Shown here: one piece after another, positions 44,601-57,775 of the stretch
How the letters are laid out: each line of letters starts with the position of its first letter
Position numbering within the stretch: position 1 is the stretch's first letter
Source: Ottelia alismoides
Lineage: Eukaryota > Streptophyta > Magnoliopsida > Alismatales > Hydrocharitaceae
Direction of reading: 5' to 3'
Assembly (NCBI GenBank): GCA_037367405.1
Contig: JAZKJV010003273.1
Coordinates: forward strand, 186,001-250,000
DNA: 64,000 nt
Notes under the pieces: model-generated
The model's input: the letters and a program-made list of their open reading frames with translations, nothing else
The model's database searches: none
What the model was told of the DNA's origin: nothing
Position numbers and translations under genes: made by a program

Positions 44601-44990
44601 GACTTCGGCTCCATTAAGGATACAAAAGCAGAAAATGCAAATGAATTTAAGTGCGATATGGCCTGGATTCCTTTTGAGATCTCTCCAATCACCAACTCCT
44701 TTGGGTGATCTCTAGCAAAGCTAAAATCTTTGGGTAATCCATGAGAACCATTATTCTCAGGTACACAAGAAGGATTTACTTGAGCATCTTCCTCTTTTTC
44801 TAATTCCTGTAGTTAAGGATTCTTACTTAAGTTTTCATCATAAGAAACATTAGCTGCTTCCATGACAGTCGTAATTTTCTTAATGAAGATTATGTAAGCT
44901 TTGTTACGTGAAGAGTATCCTTGGAAGATACCTTCTTCACTCTTGTGGGAAAACTTGTCAAGATTGTGAAAGAAGGAAGTTAGGCCTCAC
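44601..44990 (-). pseudogene. Sirevirus B integrase C-terminal part, truncated
   Basis: The minus strand at 44975-44800 reads FFHNLDKFSHKSEEGIFQGY, SSRNKAYIIF then MEAANVSYDENLSKNP, which is the end of the copia integrase (KF...S.EGIFLGYS..SKAYRV.N). Sirevirus similarity stops abruptly near 44985. The rest of integrase, gag and the 5' LTR of B are missing. Confidence 0.75.
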
Positions 44991-46220
44991 GCATTAGGGA
45001 AGCATAAAGATCGGATCATATCCGATAAATACGGACTCGTCAACAGAATTCGAAAAACATTTAGATGAAATCACACAAAATCATTCACAATCAGTTTCTT
45101 CAAGTTCACACAAGATTAGAACATATCTCCACTGGTGAATGTGATCCACAAGTCTCTAAACAAAGAAACATCCTCTCTCAAGTCTGATCTGATTAAAACA
45201 AGACTTGCAGGAGTGATGATGAATCGTGTGACTCCTACAATCCAACAAGATGATATGAATTTCTTTGCTCCTAATTTCACCAAACGAAATCTTCTTCCTT
45301 CCTCAAGAGCGTGAGACAACGAAGAGGAGTTTCCTCCATGCGAGATCAGTCGAACCGATGAAGCAGCACCATGACAGGAATGGCCATAGAAAGGGGACGA
45401 CTTGGTGATATGGGGGGGAGGAACCTAGCAGGGATGATCACATGTAGAGAAGAGAGGATGGCACGTATAGAGAGATGGAGAGAGACTTGTTGTATTCTTA
45501 TTTCTGGATTTTACATCCGCTAAAGGATTCGATTAAGATCTTGCCCTACAGATTATATGTCGATCAACAATCACTTTTCTCTTCCCTTCAATGGTTAGGA
45601 AGTCAATCCACAAAAATTGACATGGATGTAATTGTCTAGTGCTGTGGATTATTTATAACAAGTATTTCCCAAATAACCTTTACTGCCCTTTGTTAAAATC
45701 CTCCGAAGATAAATCCAAATCACATTTGACATAGGATCCTTCTCTCTGCACTATAAAATGAATCATTATTGAGGAATATTTTGCATATTTTGATGCCTTT
45801 CCATGTTAATGCATACAGAAAAAATACTTTTACTTTGAGTTTACCTTTCATACTTTTAATAAACTCGTATGAACAATATATTGTCAACATTGTTAACTGT
45901 AGTTGAGATACACGCAACGATTAAATATTGGCATTCTTGTGACTTACGCTACTTATTAGTATGTTTGCACAATTACAGAAAAAAATCTAATGGAAAATTC
46001 ACTGGATAATCAATGAAATATGAATTGTTGCTAATATTTTATAGGTTATTGTTTCAAGTATAAAAAAAAATTCGTCACGAACAATAGTCTATATGATTAA
46101 CATTAGACTACTTAACACTGGTATCCAAAATATTTGTTGACATGCATCCATTTTAATGCTTTGATACTATATTTACATGCATAAATGAGTATAATTGTTC
46201 AACTCTTATCTATTAGACCA
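44991..46220. other. unassigned DNA next to Sirevirus B breakpoint
   Basis: The composition changes at about 44985. The part 45000-45560 is less AT-rich and contains a Gly-run-like GGGGGGGAGG near 45412 and a GAGAGATGGAGAGAGAC stretch. It could be part of another LTR, for example the missing side of element C, but I found no matching repeat. The frame at 45116-45319 has no recognised motif. 45560-46220 is AT-rich. Confidence 0.3.
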
Positions 46221-46230
46221 AATAAACAAA

Positions 46231-46800
46231 AAAAATTGAAGCTCCTTGGTTGCGTAATCTGATGTACGAAACCTCATTTGATTTCTGTGGAGTTGTTAAA
46301 AAACATTGGCTTGAACTACAACCCTACTCTCCGATGATATTATATGCATCTCTTCCTTGCTGGATTTAAAAAAAACAAAAGAATCTCAGGGCACGCCCTA
46401 GAAATAAGATACCATCACCTGAAAAAAACTTAATGTTTTAAATTCATTTGAATATTTGATGCACTTTAATTAGGTGGACAATATTCTTATAAATTCGATA
46501 ATATTAAACCTAGTTGTGACGTAGACAATGTCTGTGCGTCACCATAAAATTCGATGCTCCTTAGTCACGTAACCTGAAATACCGATGCTCCTTAGTTACG
46601 TAACCCTAAAAATATTTAAAATAAATAATGATCACCTAAAAAATTGATGCTCCTTACTTACGTAATCAAGCATAATTAGAGATTATCAGGTACGCCGCAG
46701 AAATAAGAAACCACTGCCAAAGACGTCATAATGTGTTGAATTTATTTGAAAACAGAAATTTAACCAGCTTATGTAGAAAATAATCTTGTAAATTCATGTT
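46231..46800. repeat. diverged short direct repeats
   Basis: GATGCTCCTTAGTTACGTAA-type units occur at about 46238, 46552, 46580 and 46642. A longer direct repeat of about 115 bp is present twice, near 46384-46500 and 46682-46800, with the shared landmarks CGCC..AGAAATAAGA, CCA..., TTGAATTTATTTGAA and CTTGTAAATTC. It could be a decayed satellite or a duplicated transposon end. Confidence 0.5.
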
Positions 46801-48180
46801 TATTTAGACGGTTTAAATACCAATACATATGCGGATATTGATGGACGCGAAAACTATGTATCGTATCTTTAAGAACTGGATACAGATGTAAAATCGATAC
46901 AGATGGGATAGACACTGTCGACACTGAATGTAGACCTCGACGGTTTGGTAACATCCAACAATATAATCTGTTCTCGACATTTCGACGATAACCGCCGACA
47001 ATGTTATTGTCGGTGGAATTTACGTCGATGTTTCTTGGGGTTAAGTGTTGGGGATTTTAAGGTTTTTCGACAGTTTGGACATCTAACATAAGCTTGCATA
47101 GTTGGAGTAATATCTCTTCTATCTCAGCATATATTGGCTTATATACAAGGAAAAGTATTTTTGAGAACAATCGTGAAATGAGAAATTACCTATTATATGT
47201 GAAAGCTAGGATCAATACTAATACAAATAAAGAAATCTTTTTGTAATAGAAGATCCATGGAGTTAAATCAAGTAGGCAGAGCAAGCTCATGGATTTAAAG
47301 AATTTTTGTAAGTGTTATAGGATTGGTTTAACTGTTGCACATCTCTGAAACTCTGAAGATGTTGACGTCTATGGCAATATCTGCGACGGTAAAAAAATGG
47401 TCGATATTAATTAATATTTATTGGCCATCGTTGGTAGTTTTGAAATTGCCGATGATACTCTTAACGTTATTAAAAATAAAATTCATATCCATAGTAAATG
47501 GTTACAGGGCCGCAAGATAATAGCGACCACCTTCGACGGTTTTGAAGCCACCTATGACACTTCTAATATTTTTAAAGAATAAAAAATAAAAAACATATTC
47601 AAACTTACAAATCTTGTACGTTAAGATATTATTTTATTATAAATACATCTTCTTTTTATTTTCCAAGCCTCTAGTGAGTTACACGTAGAGTTAGAAAAGA
47701 TCAAATTTTCGACGGTTCCATCGTACATGATTGAATTGTGAAAACGTCTAGATATGTATGCTACATATGAACTCAATGGTTAAAGAATCTATTACTGTTT
47801 CTCAAAAAAAATTTATTGCTAGTTGCTCTAGAATAATTATAAGAATCTATGCAAAAATAAGTGTTTTTTCTTATGGTGGCAATATGCTATTAGGTGACAA
47901 TTCTGCTTATGAGAAGTCAAATTAATGTTCTAAGAAGAAACATTTGAATATCAATTTCATGGATTTCATAAATATCATATCAAATCCCATCAACTGAATC
48001 ACTTTTTTTGGGATTACTAGACACCTAAGTTGTACACGTAAAGGGATCTATTCATTGATAAGAAAAAGATATAACGTGAACGTTGATTTCATTGATGATA
48101 AAATTGAATCTTGGACTGCGAACAATGACTGATGTCGTATTTATAAATTACTATTTATTTATATGTAAGCATTTTAAAAA
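46801..48180. other. unassigned DNA with CGAC/GTCG-rich patches
   Basis: Includes an inverted repeat CCGACAAT-GTT-ATTGTCGG near 46994-47012 and several TCGACGGTTTTGAAGCC / GCGACGGTAAAAAAATGG patches near 47380 and 47530. DNA transposon interiors can look like this, but no TIR pair or transposase was found. No gene is supported. Confidence 0.3.
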
Positions 48181-48205
48181 ACAAAAATAACAAAAATATA
48201 TATAG

Positions 48206-48382
48206 TTAAGGAATTGTTCCAGCATCAATATCGGCTGGACGAGGGTCATTAGGAGTACAATGGAATAGGAAGGAACCATTAGGGGTTTGTCTACGCATAT
48301 AAGTTGCATGGAGATGATCCAATAAAGCATTGATCTTATTAAGTGTCTTACTACGCAGTTGAATATTGGCATTGGCTAGCAT
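48206..48382 (-). CDS. unrecognised 58-codon open frame
   Basis: The ATG at 48382 opens MLANANIQLRSKTLNKINAL then HLHATYMRRQTPNGSFLFHC and ends PNDPRPADIDAGTIP with TAA at 48206. The composition (balanced, polar N-terminus, Pro/Asp-rich end) looks more protein-like than surrounding frames. It may be the last exon of a decayed transposon or gag gene. I do not recognise the family. There is no neighbour to support it. Confidence 0.25.
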   Translation of the reverse strand: MLANANIQLRSKTLNKINALLDHLHATYMRRQTPNGSFLFHCTPNDPRPADIDAGTIP

Positions 48383-50095
48383 CAACTTTTATAATTGATA
48401 TAATCTCTCTGATGATTAGATTGTTTTGATTTGACTTTTATAATTGGTATTATCTTAATTTTTTATCTTGTTCAGCTAACACCATTCTTTGGATACTCTT
48501 GGAGTTCTCTCTGTACGAAGTTCAACGTGAAACCTCTAGCTTTGTTGCACACAGCTCGTTGTAGTTGTGACTTTGGTGTTGTGATCTAAAGTTGTGACCT
48601 TGGAGTGTGATTCAAAGTTGTAAGCTATGTGCTTGTGATATGTTAAGATATCTGCCTAAATGTCTTACGATATAGTCAAAAAGTTGGTCAGCTCGGATAA
48701 CTGAAAATCCTAAGTCATGAAGGCTTGTGTCATTTTTTTTACTCGCTTGGATTTCCATGTAAACATATTGTGCATTGTGATTGTCGGGTGCCGTGTCTAA
48801 CTAGATTTCATTGCTTCTAATTAATACGCTTCCGTGAAAAAGTTTTATGCAGCTATACTCCATTCACTCCCTATATGTAGTGTATTCAATCCACAAGTTC
48901 TGTCAGTGTTGTCGCCAACTCTCCTCTTAATCACTGATTTTCTAGAAATAACCCTTCTCCCCTTTGACCTCTATATTATTTGGTCATATTTGCGTTAGGA
49001 TGCTTTTTAGGATATACCTCTAAAATTCATCCTCTAGTGTAGTTGGAGGAGTCGGAGCTATGGAATCGTCAGCCGATTGCATAGGTTGAAATTGCTGTGT
49101 AATCTCATCCTAATTAAAAAAAAATATTTAAAAGGAACAACAAAGTTGTTACGAAAAATGAAGAGAAAATTATATGAGTTACCGTCGTCTAAAAATACAA
49201 ACATCATCAGTTCTTTCATAACGCCTATCCTACCCGATGCCAAATCATTGTACTCCACTCTATACTATAAGAGGTCCACCTCAAGCTGCTTTGGATCCTA
49301 CTCGACGTTACCATGTGAGTATATAATTATATATGCACATGTCAATTATATGTGATGCTATATGTACATTCATAGGAGTGTTCCCTTAAACCAAGAATGA
49401 AGGCATTCCTAGAGCCACGTAGATTCCTAATTAAATAAATTAATTCAATCCATATTCCCATTATATAACATAAAAAGATATAACTATCTATTTAAATAAA
49501 TACGATTTTTTAAGTGACGGGTTATGGATAAATCAATTCAACTCAATTTATCCTATTATATTCAAATTGTAACCTTCTTCCTGGTCTCTAGTATTTTTAC
49601 CTAGATCAAAAGTGAAGAATGAGCTCAATAAAGCAATCATACATCTGTAACAAGGTGAATATGTAAAGCATGAACTACTTCAACGAATATTATTTAACAA
49701 TTTATTACTTACCAGTATGACCATTAAATGCTTATATATTGACATGCAATTATTCCATTTTCATTTGCAAGTAAAAAGAGATTATATATCTATATGATTT
49801 ATAGATGATTATATATCTAATCAAAATAATGGAAAATTAAGCATATAAGCTTATGACATAAAGTCCACAAATATAACAATTCACAAAGTAGGGCTGCAGA
49901 AATCTATCAGTTACCATTGTTCACAAGATACTTATTTCTCATACTTAAACCATTAAGTAGAAAGAAAAATGCACACTGAGATCTTGCTGCAACAATGACC
50001 TAAATATATACTTTAATTTTTCTTATCTATAAATAAGAGATTGACTATTAGGAATGGCTTGGTCTCATTTTTTTATACTATGAATAATACATCGA
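48383..50095. other. anonymous AT-rich DNA
   Basis: No gene is recognised. Near 48560-48640 there is a short diverged repeat of a GTTGTGA(C/T)..T(T/G)G unit. Ends at ATCGA (50091-50095), next to the TG that begins the following LTR. Confidence 0.3.
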
Positions 50096-53000
50096 TGATG
50101 ACCGCCTGAACAATTAAGGTTAAGTTATCAATTAATCAATGTCGTTGTGACCCTTCAATCAAGCAATCAATCGAGAAAATAAACTACTTTAAAAGAATCA
50201 AATGATAATGTAAGCGGGCCACTACTATTATTTACCTGATATAGCGATCAGGGTCTAACACATGGAGCACAATTAAGAGCTAAGTAGTCGATTTCAAAGG
50301 ATTTTTATTGTTTTTCATGGTTTTTAATTTTTAATTTTTTTTATTTTCAATATAAGAAAACAAGCACAACACACCAACAAAAACTCTTTTTATATTTTTA
50401 AAAAGGGTAAAAAATATTCAGAAAATTATAATATAAATAATTTTGGATTTTATACGTTTTATAATGTTTTTGGTAATTTTTATAGATTTCTCAGATGTTT
50501 ATGTGGTTTTTTAAAATCAAACAGTGATAATGTAGACAAACAGTGAACACCCAGGAGTAATTTACAAATTAAAAATAAATAAGTGTCCAAAACTCCTGGA
50601 AGTAATTTTATGAGAAAATAGAAGCAAACGTCTACAAAAAAGGACTGAAATCACAATTTTTTGATTTTTCTATGATTTTACATTTATGAGTTTTCAAGTT
50701 TTTTGCAAATCTTTTGATTTCTCTAAGGTACTTTTCAGCAAAAATGATACTAGAGCTTAAAGATAATAAAAGACAACTAGCCTATTTTTTTAGAATTTTT
50801 AGATGTATTTTCGAATTTTTGTGATTTTTCCAAGGCAAACATGACACTTTTTAGGGGGGGTTTGAATTTTTAATAATAGAACATAAATGAAAATCAATAA
50901 GCAAAAATCACCACAAATAAAACATGCAATCAGAGACCACATGTAATTTTTATGCAATTTTTGGGGTTGATTTAATAATTATTGCAGTAAATAAAAGATA
51001 AGTGATAAAAATAGTGTAGAGGGACCTATCTATGATTACTTTATATTTATGGCCTTCTGGAATAACAAAATTAGAAACTATAGGGGGCCTCTATGCAATT
51101 TATCCATACAATACATGCATAGCAAGTGAGTCAGGCAAATAGGGCATAAATGCAAATATCAAATCCAAACATTCATTCCATAACGGACACAAAAGTTCGG
51201 GAAATAAGATGCAAATACCCCCCAAAAACTCATGTCGGTGCACGTAACTCTAACTCAACTGGATTAATATGAAAATTTCAAAATACCAGGGGGTCTAAAT
51301 GCAAATGTTTTCAACTACACATTATATTTATTAGACTAAAGCTAAATAATAGAAAAGATATGGTGTAAAATGTAATATACCTTGCAGGCAGGGATGACAC
51401 GTGGCTCGATCTAACGGTCCGGGGCTCTACGCTGGCGTACAGCTCTGATGTAGTGTTGTAAAGTCGATCTAACGGTTCGGGATTTGTCGGGGACGTGCGG
51501 TCAGATCTGACACTCTAGGTCTGATCCAACGATCTACAGGATTGATCTGTCAGGCGGTGCAGATGCGTGATCAGCTTTGATCAGACGACTAAAGGTGAGA
51601 CGTGATCAAGGATGCATGACATAATCTGAAGCTCCATCTTCAAATAGAACGACAGAAGGCGATGCTAGAAGAACTCCGCTCAGGCAAACTTCAGCTGGAT
51701 GTAGAAGGTGATACACATGTCCGAAGATGTCTCTAAAAGGTCCAACACCGTCGTGAAGGTTGTTCGCATCGACCAGAATGCTCGGATGGAGGAGTTGATG
51801 GCCAGATGGTCGAGGCGGTGGTGCTCCACCTGGAGCTGCTGCGCCTCCAGAACTGAGGCTCAAACCTGCCTATCGTGTGCATGAGTACCTGCAAAGGAAA
51901 AGTGGACTTGGAGGCTTTGCTCCGGTCTCGCATTGCTTGTTGATGTGACGAGAAGCGAGGTGAAGTGGGTGTTCGACCTCCGAGGAAATGGCGGAGGGAG
52001 ATCTTTCCCTAATCTAGATCCGATGAGTTGGTCTAAGGATGGTCAGGATGCGCTGGACGATGAATGGTGGAATAGCGTGCCGATCGGTGCAGATGGAAGT
52101 GGAGTATGGATCTCCGACACTCGGGTCAGAGAAAAGATAGCGGACGACAGCTGATGATCTGAATTGAAGTGAAGAGAAGAAGTAAAGGGAAATGAGTAGT
52201 ATCTGAGTAGCCTAATACAAACGATGAAGTGTGTCAAAGTGGATGGCGAGGTCGTGGCCTCGATTCTGCAGTGGGAAGCAGAAGAGACTGGTCGCGACGG
52301 AGCTCCGACCACAAAGTGAGCAACGCCGTGTCATGCACTGATCAGAGCATCCAAAGACTCCTCGAGAACCCTGTCATTGTTTTGGAGGTGCGAGTAGAGG
52401 AAAGAAGGCGTGAGGGACGAGCTGCTGAGCTCAGGAGGTAGAGGAGATGCTTTACAAGGGTTCCTTAGGGTCTAGAAAGATCGGGGGCCTCTACGAAACC
52501 CTAGGAAGATCCGACCTCTCCTAGGGATCCTTGAGGATCAAGGATCCTAGGAGAGTTGTCGGGTGTGAGAATCAAGGTGAATGGTGGTCGGACTCGATCG
52601 GGAAAATTCTGAGAAATCGGGTCCAATGACGGGTCTGACGAGTCAGATCTGAAGAGGGGAGGTTGACCGCGGTCAACATTCCTCAACAGACCAATCAGAA
52701 ATTAGGGATTTACAAAATGAAAGAAAATTGAATTTTAAAATAAAAAATAAAACTAACATTGTTTATTATTTTTCAAACTTTCTCTGTGATTTTTAATTTT
52801 TTATTAAAAATATAGATAAGGTATATACAATATAATGTATTATACACTATTATAATAGACATATATATTACATATATGTATTTTTATTTTATTATTTTTA
52901 CAAAGATCAGTTTTATTTTATATTTTATTTATTCATAAAAAATTTGAGGAGCATAAAAAGATTATTATTTTATTTATAGAATAAGTAGACACATTAACGA

Positions 53001-53268
53001 AATAGATGTCCTGTACAATATATACATGTGTCTCTTTTATACAATGACTTTTGGATTTTATTTTTTGTTTCTTTTGTGTTTTCTAATTTTTAATTTATTT
53101 TTAATTTATTATTAAGGGTATGTAAAAATGTTAAAATTACAAAATATAAATTAAATATAATTATTTATAAATATAGATATCTATTGGCTATACAAGAACC
53201 CTATCTACCCCTACTTTCCTCCATGTCGATCAGGTCATTTATTGAACTTCTCTCGGGGTTTGGGTCAG
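50096..53268 (-). mobile_element. gypsy LTR fragment (F), truncated by insertion of element D
   Basis: Aligned by eye it follows the D LTR (53269-56598): TGATGA start, GTCG(T/C)TGTGACC block, a TAGCGATCAGGGTC block near 50240, the AT-rich part, a GC-rich middle (51380-52690) with the perfect 16-bp palindrome GTTGACCGCGGTCAAC (52662-52677), and CTCGGGGTTTGGGTCA at its cut end. The final stretch of roughly 200 bp, including GATTCATCA, is missing. The missing end and any internal region should lie past the far end of D, outside the window. Confidence 0.7.
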
Positions 53269-56200
53269 TGATGAGCCGAAAATCCCGAGAGACTAAGGGA
53301 GATAAAATCAATCAAGGGTCGTTGCGACCTCAATCCCTCGAATCGGACTTAACAAGAAAAATAGACCACCACAAGAAATAAAACAATCAAAAATCCGAAT
53401 AGCGGTCTTCACTATTTATTTAACTTGGTATAGCGACCAGGGTCGAACTCAAGGTTGGCCGAATCGGCCTACGAAGTAGTCAAAAATAAAATAAAATCAA
53501 AAAGGCATTTTTGGTGGATTTTATGAATTTTTAAATTTTTTTGTATTTTTAAATATGAATAAAATATAAAAATAAGGAAAAATCACTCAAACTGCAATTT
53601 ATTAAACACTTCAAAACAACTCAGAAAATTCAAATAAAATTATTTTGTGTTTTTTATATTTTTAAGTGTTTTGGTAAATTTTTAAGGATTTTATAATTTT
53701 TAGTTGATTTTATAAAAATGGAAAAAGGCAAAAACAAGGAATTAATGTGCGGCTAGATTTGAAAGGCTAATTAAAAATATATAATTAGCTTCTAAAAATC
53801 TGAAGGTAATTTTTATGAAAAATAGAAATAAAAACTAAGCTACAGAAACCATAATTACAATTTTTTGATTTTTTTTAGAATTTTCAATAATTTTTAAAAG
53901 GTTTTTAGGTTTTTATTTTTTTTATGGGTTTTATAAATCCAAACAAGACAAAAATCGAACTAAAGCTCTAAGACATGGAAACAAACAATAGCTAATTTTT
54001 TGTAACTTTTAAATGAGTTTTTATATTTTTAATTGATTTTTTAGTTCAAACATTAGCAAAAATAGGGTTTTTTATTTTTTAAAAATAGCAAACAGTAATA
54101 AAAATGTCCCAAAATATTTGTGAAATTTTTACACATTAGCAGGAGCCATGTATCCAAATTTCACAAGGTTTAGATTTTATTTGATATTTTATTCAACCAA
54201 TATAATAGCTACAACACACAGGGACTGAAACACAAGAAAAGTAACTTTCAGAGGCTAAACTGAAACACGTGCAGAAAGTATAGGGGCTCAAGTGTAAAAT
54301 GCATACAAAATCAACACATGCTCAAATTCATCCATGCACAAGGGTATATATGTAAATATCTGAAACTAAATTTCCATTCCATAACAATCAGAAAACCCAA
54401 GCCTTGATCATGCAATTAATCCAAACCTCACGTGACGAAGCACGTGAATCCACATAGTAAGGGATAAAGTGTAATATCTGAAAACTACAGCTCCTACTAT
54501 GCAATTTGTCCAAGTGTACTAATTTATTTAATAGACTAAACAAAAACTAAAAGAAAATGCAGGGGGTCAGACACAAATTACCTAGCCACAAAGCTTGCGG
54601 GGCGTGTGAGGGTGATGTGTCGGGCGGTGAGTGGCTGGCGTGTGCACGGTCTTGATGACGCCTCCTAGAAGATCCAACGGTCCTGGCACGAGGGTGAACG
54701 TGGGGCGCACGTGGCCATCAGATCATGGATCTAACAGCCTGACAGTGGCAGGCGACGGTCGGCTCGGATGATAACTAGCGGTGAGGCGTGATCCAACGGT
54801 GGAGAAGGTGCCTGGAAGAACACCTCATGGATGAACTTCACCGGCGAGCTGGAGCGGCTATGCACATTTGATGGATGATCAGCACGGGGGCTTTGACGCG
54901 CCTCGTCACTCCGCGTCTAATGGTGGTGGCCGATGAAGCTTCCCACGGTCAGATCCTCTGGCAAGGGAGGAGGGACTTGGGCGACTCCGGCGAAGGATGG
55001 AGGATGCGACTGAAGGGGGTAGCGCGCGCTTATTCACCTGCAGATAAAAACTCGTGCTCGGAGGAAGACTCTGGCATGGGTTATTGGAGAAAAAGCAAAG
55101 AGAAGCGAGGTGGGTAGGCGAAGGGGGGTTCCGACGGAGGTAGCGGAAGGAACCAGACCCTATCTTGGCTCGAATAGACGAGATCGAGGTGATCAGATCG
55201 TGGAGGAAGGGTGACAATGGGTCTAGGCGCCGATCGATACGGTGAGGATGAGGTTTCGGGGCTCCGGCCACTGGGGCAGAGCTGGCGGAGCGAGAGATGA
55301 AAGATTAAAGCTACTCAACGAACTAGAAGCTAAGGAAGCTACCTGATGGTCGGACGCGTCTAGGCTGGAGCTGCTGGTTCTCCTAAGGTCTTCGTCTCGA
55401 TAGAGCGATGCCTCCAGAGGCTTGGGCTACGTCGGCAAACACCTCCAATCGCTCTCTACAACACCCTCCGCACTCGTTGTCACTCGAGGAAGAAGATGGA
55501 GGTCACGGAGATCGAAGATGGGGGCCGAAGGTGCGTGAAATGGTGGAAGGAGGCGAAGTTTATACTGTAGGGGTCCGAGAAAGAAGGAGATCGGGCGCAC
55601 AATCCAAAGCTCGGATCCCTAAAATGATTCCCGGGCGTGAATCTCAGATGTGAGAGCTGCAAATGGAGCCCGAGGTTTAGGTAAATGGTTGGCAGATCAA
55701 GTCTGCATAAATGGGAGAAGTCGGGTCAGGACACGGATCCGCAAGGGGTGTGGTCTTGGGGGGAGAGTTGACCGGGGGGTCAACATCCCCCGTGGACCAA
55801 TCAGAGCGCGTCACTGGAAAAAGATTTAAAAAATCAAAATGAAATAGAAAACGACTTTATTTAAAAATATTTATAGAATAAAAAATGTTTATTTATTTAC
55901 AAAGTATTTTTTAGTGATTTTTATTTATTTTTTCGAAAAATAAATTATGTATTTACAATATATTATATTATATACAGGTATATATTCCTATGTATTTTTT
56001 ATTTTTTATTTTATTATTTTATTTATGTACAACTATTCCAATTTTATATTTTATTTTTTTACATCATAAAATTTGGAATTTAAAAAGATTTTTATTTGAT
56101 TTTTATTAATTATTTACAAGGGTGAAATAAATATTTCTTTTATTTTATGTACATGATATATATACAATTAGGAGAGAGAGAGAGAAATTACTCAATTTTA

Positions 56201-56598
56201 TTTTTATTTTATTTTCCCATTTTTATTTTATTTTTATAAATATATACAAAGTGTGAGAAACACATAGATATTATTTTTTTTTGGAGAATAAAATATTTAC
56301 ATTAAGAGGGGTATTTGTACAAGGCTGAGTCACCATATCTCTCTCTACTCATTTTATTTTGCGGTCAGGCTCATATTGAGCCCTCCCTTGGGTTCAGGTC
56401 ACTCAATATTTATTTTAAATATTTCTCTCTATTTCTTTATTTTTGTTTTTTATTTTTGCACAAAATACATGCTAATTATTAATCTTTACAAATGCATGCT
56501 ATTTGATAAATTATTATATTTACAAACATATACATGGTGTTTTGCAAAGGTTTTTAGCTAAAATAAAAGAATAAAGAGTGATGAATGAGGATTCATCA
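53269..56598 (-). repeat. D 3' LTR (3.3 kb)
   Basis: In sense orientation TGATGAATCC...GGCTCATCA. The middle (about 54590-55800) is GC-rich. It contains GTTGACC-N4-GGTCAAC at 55767-55784 and, in place of the full G-box palindrome, only CGTGGACCAATCAG. A GA-dinucleotide run lies near 56171. Plus- and minus-strand frames in the GC-rich part (54875-55653) overlap each other and are not supported as genes. Confidence 0.8.
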
Positions 56599-56612
56599 CA
56601 CCCTATACTTAA
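56599..56612 (-). other. D polypurine tract
   Basis: The minus strand reads TTAAGTATAGGGTG before TGATGAATC, the E1/E2 PPT core with one G fewer. Confidence 0.7.
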
Positions 56613-57775
56613 CTTTGCTAGTCCCTTAGCAAACACTTATTTGAAAAAGAAGTGAAAAAGGAAAGAAAAAGAAAAAGAGGGGGAAAATGAATCAATGCTG
56701 ATTATTAAACTTGCCTTCACTAAATTGAAGTATGGAGCTCAGTCAGATCTTTGGATTATTAATGTGTCAGAACCTTATTTGGACTTAGGTTTAAAACTTA
56801 ACAGCCTCTAAGTTCCACTATTCTATAGTCAAGACTCCTCATTAATCCAGATCTTAACAAGTCTACATACACAAACCCTGAAGACCATGAATCTTTTCTT
56901 GTAGTGTTTAAGTGAGGTATAGCTCTCCACCTCAGAAGTAGCAAAATGACAACCCTCCACAACAAGGTAACTCTAATGCCCTAGTCTGGCCACTCTTTCC
57001 TTGAGGAGCGGGGTATTCCCTTCTAAGTTCAAGTTCAACCGGCTCAAGAAGAGGGGGAAGAAGAGGATGGACCATGGCCAGTGTAACCATGTATCCCTGG
57101 GAGCTCAACCAGTGTAGCCAAGTCTCCCTACTGCAAGCTTCATGAGATGGATCATGGATATCAAGCTTTGCTTCTTGCACTATATACACTCCGGTGGGAT
57201 TATTATTTTCTATCAGACCCACCACTTTTTTTTGGAGTTATCCTTTCCTTTTTGCATTTTTTTGATGCGTATATATACAACATAACTACAAAGTGCCGCA
57301 TATATACATAAGGAGTTTTTCCTCTTGACCTAGTAGATTATCCCTCTTTTGAAGCGTTATTGCAACCCATAACTCCAGTCGTTTGACCTCATGACGACCA
57401 GACCAAGTTGAGATGCACTTCCTTCACTATAAGAAGAAGAAAGGTTCCGCCTAGAAGTACTACCCTCATATGCTACCCCAAGTCAAGGAAGACTGCCTCC
57501 TCACCACCTCTTCCGTAGAGAGCTCGGTGTAAAGTGTTGGTTCAAGTAAAGCCATTATCTATAAGAGTCAAGTGTGTGTTGTTAAGTGCTCTACTTAGGC
57601 TTATTGAGATGACATATGATCATAGGCTAGTGGACTCAAAGAATTAAGTCACCACGGACCTGAAAAGTCTCAACCTTAAGCCCTATAAGGTTCCTCTTAG
57701 AATTAGGTGGATTAAGATCTTAACCAAGATGCATTTTTCAATTTAATTCCAAGCTAGTTTAAGTGTCAACTATGA
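56613..57775 (-). other. D conserved post-integrase noncoding block
   Basis: Counterpart of the E1 and E2 blocks. Cores GGTATTCCCTTCTAAGTTCA (57011-57030), ACCGGCTCAAGAAGAGG near 57048, CATAAGGAGTTTTTCCTCTT (from 57306) and TATCCCTCTTTTGAAGCG near 57339 are nearly unchanged although the LTRs of D differ strongly from those of E1 and E2. Confidence 0.65.

Noticed and set aside
45116..45319. 67-codon minus frame as a host gene
   Set aside because: No motif, no neighbouring exon and no similarity I recognise. It lies next to a rearrangement breakpoint.
49030..49280. Possible minus-strand exon pair: an open stretch ending FVFLDDG next to GTAACT, and a DEITQQFQPMQ segment after ATTAG
   Set aside because: The frames do not join in phase across the putative intron and no family is recognised.
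50096..56598. F and D LTRs as the two LTRs of a single element
   Set aside because: They are directly adjacent, F lacks its sense-start end, and internal DNA lies only on the high side of D. Insertion of D into F fits better.
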